Positions 57,908-64,000 of a stretch of DNA of 64,000 bases are shown here, piece after piece (position 1 is the stretch's first letter; each line of letters begins with the position of its first letter). The translations under genes were made by a program, and so were the position numbers. The DNA is from [Phialemoniopsis] sp. UDSM-2020 (Eukaryota; Ascomycota; Sordariomycetes; Thyridiales; Thyridiaceae), in NCBI GenBank assembly GCA_018873225.1, contig JAEILZ010000007.1:1860001-1924000 (forward strand), read 5' to 3'. A model generated the notes under the pieces. The model saw only the letters and a list, made by a program, of their open reading frames with translations, was not told where the DNA came from and did no database searches.

Positions 57908-59212
57908 CTAGTGGTTCTTTCGTCCGATCAGCTTGGCAAAGACGTCGCTACCATGCCTCTTTAGCTTGGGCTTGGGCTGCTGCTCGTGAAGTTGGAGGAA
58001 GTGGTGCTGCTGGTGGCGAAGCTGGTCTCTAGCCCGCTTCTCCATCTCGCTCGCCTCGCCCATGGTGCCAGCGCGTGCCCTGCGCAGCTGCTCCTTGGCA
58101 ATCTCGTCGCCCTTGGCGGTGCGGCGCGTATCGCTGACACTGCGCTTGTGCGCCAGGCCCTTGACGATACGGCGAGCAAAGCTCTTGTCGTTGTCATCTT
58201 CCTCGGCGTCAGAGTCGGCCTCGAATACGGAAACCTTGGGAGGCGACGCTGGTAGGAGAGGCCTCATCCGCGCAGGAGTGGGCGAGCGAGAGGACACGAG
58301 GCTGGAGGTGGAAGCTGCTGCGGCACCACTGAACGTCGTGATGGTTGGCGGTGCAGAAGTAGCAGTCGCGAGCGAAGGCGGGATGAAGTGCTGGGGACGG
58401 AAAGTGCCGGCTGCAGCGGAAGCGGAGCGATTTCGCAACGCCGGTCTCCTGGGCGGAGGAGGCAGTGCGGATGGTGGTGGGCCGATGGGCGGAGATGTAA
58501 GCGCCAGCATGGGAGAGACAGGTGCGGAGGATGAAGAATACGATGCTACGTGACCGAGGTCGATAGGATTCGGCCGCATCTTGGGTACGGATGAGAGGGA
58601 ATGGCTAGATGCGCGGACGGCAGGCCGGCGGGTGGTGGGAGTGTGAGGTCTTGATGATGGTAAGGGTGCACCCAGAGATGACTGCCTCGGCGGCAGAACA
58701 GGAAGAGCCGGCACCTTGGCGGGAGCCGGGAAGAGTGAGTATGATGCTTTAGGGGTGATAGTCCTGACTGGCCGGTCCCGGGCCGCGTTGCAAGGAAGAG
58801 GCCATGACGGTGACTCTGGAGATATCCTGCCGGTATAGGCACAGCTGTTCGAGTCGACCTCGTCCCTTATCCTGGGCTCCGGCTGGGGCGCTTGCGGACG
58901 GAGAGCTGGCGGCGCTGTGAATGCTGGGTAAGCGTCCCTCTTGGACCTCTGCTCCTTCGTGCCCGATGCCTGCCAGAATGAGTCCCAGAGCTCGGCGGCC
59001 GAGACGTGATACTGATAGTCGTCCTCCGCTGATACATCGGAGCCATGGTCGTCGACCATGCCCGGCATTGAGCAGTCCGAGTCCAGAGATCCCCGGCCCA
59101 TGATGGACTTGCGTTGATGCCTCGCTGCATCTGCCCGCGGGTAAGAGTAGTTGTTGACTGGGTAGTACTTGGAGACCAGCTTGATCTCGGCGAGACCAGT
59201 TGACCGTTCCAT
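57908..59212 (-). CDS. Unrecognised Pro/Ser-rich protein, 434 residues
   Basis: An uninterrupted frame from ATG 59212 encodes 434 residues. The N-terminus (MERSTGLAEIKLVSKYYPVN) and an acidic patch with AELWDSFWQAS look ordered. The middle (about 85-300) is Pro/Ser/Ala-rich with PPPPRRPALRNRS-type repeats. The C-terminus (about 330-434) is charged: EADSDAEEDDNDKSFARRIV, KGLAHKRSVSDTRR, then a Gln/His-rich helix and KLKRHGSDVFAKLIGRKNH. No family recognised. The C-terminal amphipathic region could bind a partner. Length, GC bias and ordered ends favour a real gene. Confidence 0.7.
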   Translation of the reverse strand: MERSTGLAEIKLVSKYYPVNNYSYPRADAARHQRKSIMGRGSLDSDCSMPGMVDDHGSDVSAEDDYQYHVSAAELWDSFWQASGTKEQRSKRDAYPAFTAPPALRPQAPQPEPRIRDEVDSNSCAYTGRISPESPSWPLPCNAARDRPVRTITPKASYSLFPAPAKVPALPVLPPRQSSLGAPLPSSRPHTPTTRRPAVRASSHSLSSVPKMRPNPIDLGHVASYSSSSAPVSPMLALTSPPIGPPPSALPPPPRRPALRNRSASAAAGTFRPQHFIPPSLATATSAPPTITTFSGAAAASTSSLVSSRSPTPARMRPLLPASPPKVSVFEADSDAEEDDNDKSFARRIVKGLAHKRSVSDTRRTAKGDEIAKEQLRRARAGTMGEASEMEKRARDQLRHQQHHFLQLHEQQPKPKLKRHGSDVFAKLIGRKNH

Positions 59213-62200
59213 GATGGCTGCTGGTGGTGGCGTTGGGATATGGCAGCTCGATAGACGTGATGCAAGCGAGATGATTCAATTTCCTTCAGATATTTTCTAG
59301 ATCTCCCGAGGACAAGGGAATGCCAGGGTATACATCCACAACAGATTAAGCTCTTCTGTTAGAGCAACCGGCCGGCGTCCTGTCAAAGGGTTGTCGAAAG
59401 GGAAGGCGAAACCAATACAGTCGATGATCCAGATCGATAGTGTCTTGTGGTTTTGGAACCGCCCTCTGACGGGAGGGAGGGCATGTATTAAGTCCTCTGG
59501 CGCGGGAGGGCCGCGGCGGGCTCAGAGAGTGTGTACAGCATGTGCTACTGTGTACATTCTGTGTCTCTGTGTTTTGTCGCGCCATGAGGGGCGTCAACAA
59601 CACGAAGACACCACCCCGATTAGCGAGGAATGGGCCGTGGGACCATGACCTAGGTGGTGCGAGGTGGTGTGGAAGCGCTTCTCCCTCACAGTGCCGAGCC
59701 ACCTGCGGGCAGCGTCGAGCAAGGAGAGCGGCCAGGAGGATCAGGCTAGGCAAGAAGCAGCCATCTGGGCGCGCGGTCCACAGCTCTCCAAGGCGCGCGG
59801 ATGTGGTGTTTGTCTCCCCAGGGCTGAGGAATGCAGCAAGGCATGCAGTGGTGTGGACTTGGCCCCATCGCACTTGCAAACGAGGGCGAAGAACTCATGG
59901 CGCACCCAAAAGAGGGGCCCAAAAAGATGCTAGGATGGGAAAAGTGACAAAAGGGCACATCGGAGAAGACGAGAGGAATGCACGAGTGAAAATCCCGAGC
60001 TGACGAGAACTCTTGTTTGGAGGGGCACCAGCTGGTTCTGCTGGGCTGTGACACGATCTGGGCCACGGTCTCTGTCTCTCCAAAGACCGTCCGACCCTCA
60101 CTTCGCCATGCAGGTCTGGCCGAGAGTGGAAAAGAGGTGTTGCTCAAGACTGTTGAGCGGCGGTACTACCGGCCAGTACCAGATTTGGAATCGGTGGTAG
60201 GGACAGGATCCTGTCCGTGAGAAACACACGCTGCGAGACGGGAGAGCTTTCCCAACCAACTAAAGTATCTTACACATGCCTCCCTTACTCGCGGCAAGAG
60301 GACGGAGTAGGACAGACTGACGGGCGTTCTGCTCCCCGCTGCCTCCGGTTTTTGTTTTTGTACAGTTGCAATTGCGTGGGCATGCGTTGATAGAGGCATG
60401 ATGCGGGAGGCGCACTTTGGGGTGACGTTGGGACCGTGTGTGGTACGGATGGGTGGGAAAACAAGGTGTGGATGCGAGCGTTTGGGTGGTACTAAAAAGT
60501 GAGCCGCCCGCGTATCTTGACCCGACTCCAAGCTTGCTGCATGCTCTTCAGGTCGGCTCTTGGGACCATCTAGACTTGGCTCCTTGTGGCGTCTGTAGCT
60601 TGGGCCTACGGAGTAGGAAGAGTTCCCCCTTCTCGGTGGCATGCATACCAAACCAGGAAGAAAGGGATGGGGCGATTGGTAAGACCTGCGTTCTCCCTGA
60701 CATCGTAGATCGAAGGCTATATTCGGGAACCAGAGCAGAGTCTGCGTTAGCAGCATCTGTAGCAGCAAGGGGAAATGGGAAGAAAAAGAATAGTCCATCT
60801 TCTCCTTGCCTCCCTTGACTCTTGGTCTGGGGAGACGCCGGCTGTTGTCACAAAGGGCTGTCAATTGTCAAAAGGGGTCAAAGGGTTCTTGGGTTTCTGG
60901 TGGTGTCGTCGATCCATGATCTGTCGTGAAGAGGGGACCAAATCCACAAACACGAACCAAAATGCCACCCAAAGGGCAGACCAGCTGCAGTAGTGTCACC
61001 CCAAAGGTCCCCTCCAAAGGTGGGCAGCTGCAGCTGCAAGCCAGCCCTGGAGGGTCTTTTTGCTCACTTGCGCAGGGGAAAATGCAGGCTGGACAGGGCC
61101 TATCCCTGAGCAGATCCAACCACCTGAAAAAAAACAAAGACGAAGAGGTGGGCAAGTGGTGGGTTCGACATCTGACAGTCCTGAAGTCGAGCCAAAACAC
61201 CTGAAACGCACCGCCTCGCCAGGCCATTTGCAGTATTTGGCAGTGTCGATCTCCCGCAAGACCCTGTAGCACATCCCCTCAAAGCCCCTCAAGTTCCCTC
61301 CGTCCCCAGCTTTTTCTGTCCCGTGCCTGCATTGGCTTTCCCAAAAGTTGGACATGGACAAAAACAACAAAGTCGATCATCCCCCACTTCCTGCCACTTT
61401 GGCATCCAGCATGAAATCATAGGTCTCAACTTGCCTCTCCTGATGTTATTATCGGAAACATATTGCGGGCCGATTCACGGGAGTCCATCAGAGACAAGCT
61501 AGCTAAGCAGGAAAATTTATCGACAAGGGATACCTATGACATCCTCCTCTTCCGGGATGCAGTATAGAGCGAGATGTGCACTTGCGGCCTCGCTTCTCCG
61601 TACGTGCAAAGGGCGACTGGATGCAAGTCTAAGTCGACAGCCAAGCGTCTCAGGGCTGTCTCGTACGAAGCAGATGCATACACAACGAACTTTGGTGGCT
61701 GTTTTGGTGTCTCACAAGTCCAAAAAGCGCAACAGTGCGAATCATGTTTACAAGGACGGTCGAACGCAGTGATGCTACATACAGCCGGGAACCTAACTCG
61801 ACCCCTCCCTAGTCCACTTGTTGAGCTACGTGCTGAGGGTGGTTAGGAAGCTGGCTGTTTGCTTAGCTAACTGGTGAAACCCTCCTCTGACTGGTGATCT
61901 TGTCTGAGCTTCAAACAAAATACAGCTTTGAACTATCACAACTCACATCCAGCATACACAACAAACCCGCTGATCGTACATTTCAACGTCATGAACAACA
62001 TGGGATGAAGAAACTCCATGTACCGTCTGGAAAGAGGGGTTCTCTATTTGGATCTCGATCCTCCGCCAAGTGACATCACCATCCTGCCCATCCCTTCTTG
62101 AAACGCGCTCTGACTGGCATGACAGATGTGGGTTTCCGCGCCCAAGTGCCAGAATTGAGGCGCAACTATGGTGTACGCCACCCAACACCGGACCTCCACA

Positions 62201-64000
62201 GTTCTCACTTATCATGAACTTTGGCCTTCGACTTAAAAGCGCCAGTCTGATCCGCACCTTTTGTCCCTTGTTGGCATGAGACGGAGGAGCCTTTCGGAGA
62301 AGGCTTTCCTAGTACGCCCGTGGCCCGTCCGTTGAGCGAAGCCGGTGAGACTACGGAGCAAGCGCACCCTCGCCTCGGCCCTGATACGGCAAGCATGTGT
62401 ATGGAGCATCATGTTTGCATCGTTTGTTGATGTTTTAGCGGCAGTGGCTTTCCTTTTCGAAAAAACGTCGGCTAACAGTCATGGCATCTCCATGAGGGCA
62501 ACGATGAGATCTTGAACCTCGTCTTTTCTGCTCAGTCCTCAAGCGAGGTCTTCAAAACTCGCGTAGAAGGACTAGAATGTCGGCAAGAAAGTCCTGCAGC
62601 TCGTCTAGACCGGTAAAGAGAGACATGGAGCTCGTCTACAGACGTCGAGATCCTTTGAGCCTCAAGGGTCTCTGCAGCCGGCTTGCCGGCTCGCCCATTG
62701 TTTTGGTTATGGTCACACTCTAGACCTCAAAATAACAATGAATGCCCAATCAACAACCTCGATTTGCAAACCTTTGCATTCCAGTCGTCCTCGCCCGGTC
62801 CCCTCTTTCGGGACCCTACCAAGACTCGACCTCCGGTCGAACACGCAGCTTGGTGAAAAGCCGGCTCTGGCTCGATGTTAGCCTCCATTCCCTTAATAAT
62901 GGGTTATGGCACTATTCTCACAATTTGCTCTTCCTCATCCACCCAAGCCATACCGATCCCAGCGCCGGCGTTGACACCGGGACTGGCGTTGGTCCTCCCG
63001 TCACTCTGGTCCCTGCTGCTTCTCTGCTGATTTACCTTACAATTTATGACTCGACATGGCATCTAACTTCCCATAGCTTCCGTCCGCGTGGTCCGTACCA
63101 TAGCGCCCGGTCCCCGTTCTCTCACGAGAAGGCGTCATATGATCCACTGTGGGCATGCACTTGGCCGCCATCGTCTCCTCTTTCTTGCTCGCCGGTGCTG
63201 GCTTCGGAGATTGCATCTAGTGGAAGCTGTCTGGCGCCACTTGCGCGGTGGCTGCCGTGGTTACTGTGATTACACGACCGTATCACGATGTCGCTAGCTG
63301 TGGTGTCTGGGGGAAGCGGAGCTGGCGTTTTCACGAGGGCATTCCCCCGGCCCTGGTCCAAGTGGACAGCAGCCGCGAGGGTGAAGTCTCTTGACCACGT
63401 GGTGGTTACAAGTGCTTCGATCAGGGACCTCCTTCTAGGAACCTCATGAGATCCGAGTGGTATGCTACACGACAGGAACGAGATATCGAGCCTAGTCGTT
63501 CACGTGGTGTAAGCTGGACGCGAAGAATACCAGATGAGCCTTGGGCCAGAAGTGTCCCTTCCCCCTGGAGAGCATGCTATACTGAATAGCAGAGAGGATG
63601 CTAATCCCACGCCGTCATTTCCTCACCAGAGAGCACGAACTTGCGATTTGAGGCACGGATAGATGGAGCAGGAATATCAGTCGGACAAACATAATATTTG
63701 TCTTTGATAAGTCAGGATCTACAGGAACATCGTCGCCACAGTGTGGGGAGCTAGCTACTAGTATTTATAAGGGGTAACCGTTATTATCAATATGATATCT
63801 GTGCCGTTTCTTTCGAAGTTGAACATTTCAGTTTGAAAACATACCTAGATATATTGGGTAGCGTTCTTTGATATATGTGCGATCCCGTCGAGCTCCGTGT
63901 ATGACCAACGGGCAAGCGGTACGGGCGGGTGGCCCCACCCCGGATTTAAGCCGAGGGCTTCAAGAAACGGGAGCTTCGCCCGAGGCTTCCTTCCCCGCCG
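59213..64000. other. Gene-poor right end
   Basis: About 4.8 kb. It starts with the promoter of the 434-residue gene. Open frames (e.g. 62742-63269 plus, 175 codons from ATG; about 60166-60864 minus) have no domain, and I do not call them. The final 150 bases are GC-rich and may belong to a feature beyond the window. No RNA gene or transposon end is recognised. Confidence 0.4.

Noticed and set aside
62742..63269. Plus-strand frame of 175 codons from an ATG
   Set aside because: Ser/Pro/Leu-rich without domain; its upper half could equally be read in another frame; not enough to call.
1..64000. tRNA, 5S rRNA, rRNA or CRISPR array
   Set aside because: No T-arm/B-box consensus with matching acceptor stem, no rRNA-like conserved blocks and no spaced direct repeats were found on either strand by eye.

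Overview
The window is nuclear DNA of a filamentous ascomycete (Pezizomycotina, probably Sordariomycetes). The evidence is spliced genes with short introns (about 50-110 bases, GT/AG, CTAAC- or CTGAC-like branch points), a FluG-type amidohydrolase/glutamine-synthetase fusion, a DUF3433 membrane protein, fungal Dcw1/Dfg5-type mannosidase and GC-rich coding sequence in long gene-poor spacers. There is no operon, rRNA, tRNA, CRISPR array or intact transposon. All functions are read from motifs; no database search was possible.

Left part (1-10.2 kb): a 2OG-Fe(II) prolyl-4-hydroxylase-like enzyme (+), a secreted type-B carboxylesterase (-), a small MYND zinc-finger protein (+), a five-exon alpha/beta-hydrolase (+) and a GPI-type GH76 mannosidase for cell-wall assembly (-). 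A 5.4 kb spacer follows, much of it probably promoter and leader of the next gene.

Middle (15.6-33.3 kb): the densest block. FluG-like protein (+), Elongator subunit Elp6 (+), ribosomal protein eL37 (-, five exons, first coding exon only four bases), an unrecognised coiled-coil protein (-), a mitochondrial ABC1/UbiB-family atypical kinase (-), a small basic low-complexity protein (-) and a 1164-residue Ser/Pro-rich protein with an N-myristoylation signal (-). Between the coiled-coil protein and the kinase lie a 15-bp minisatellite, a 270-bp purine tract and an AT-rich stretch with a possible gene relic. A 40-bp perfect inverted repeat links an intron of the eL37 gene to a possible small exon 0.7 kb away.

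Right part (33-64 kb): gene-poor. I find a two-exon cupin gene (-) and a small four-cysteine protein with a TATA box (+), both made of exons too short to stand out as long reading frames. There is also a phosphoinositide phospholipase C with a large insert in its X domain (+), a DUF3433 membrane protein with a 43-base first exon (+), and an unrecognised proline/serine-rich protein (-). Spacers of about 7 and 5 kb hold no gene I can support.

The genes are independent housekeeping, signalling and cell-surface functions; I see no biosynthetic cluster and no clear new multi-gene system. The least explained items are the 40-bp intron/exon repeat with its candidate microprotein, the conserved-looking four-cysteine protein, and the PLC insert.
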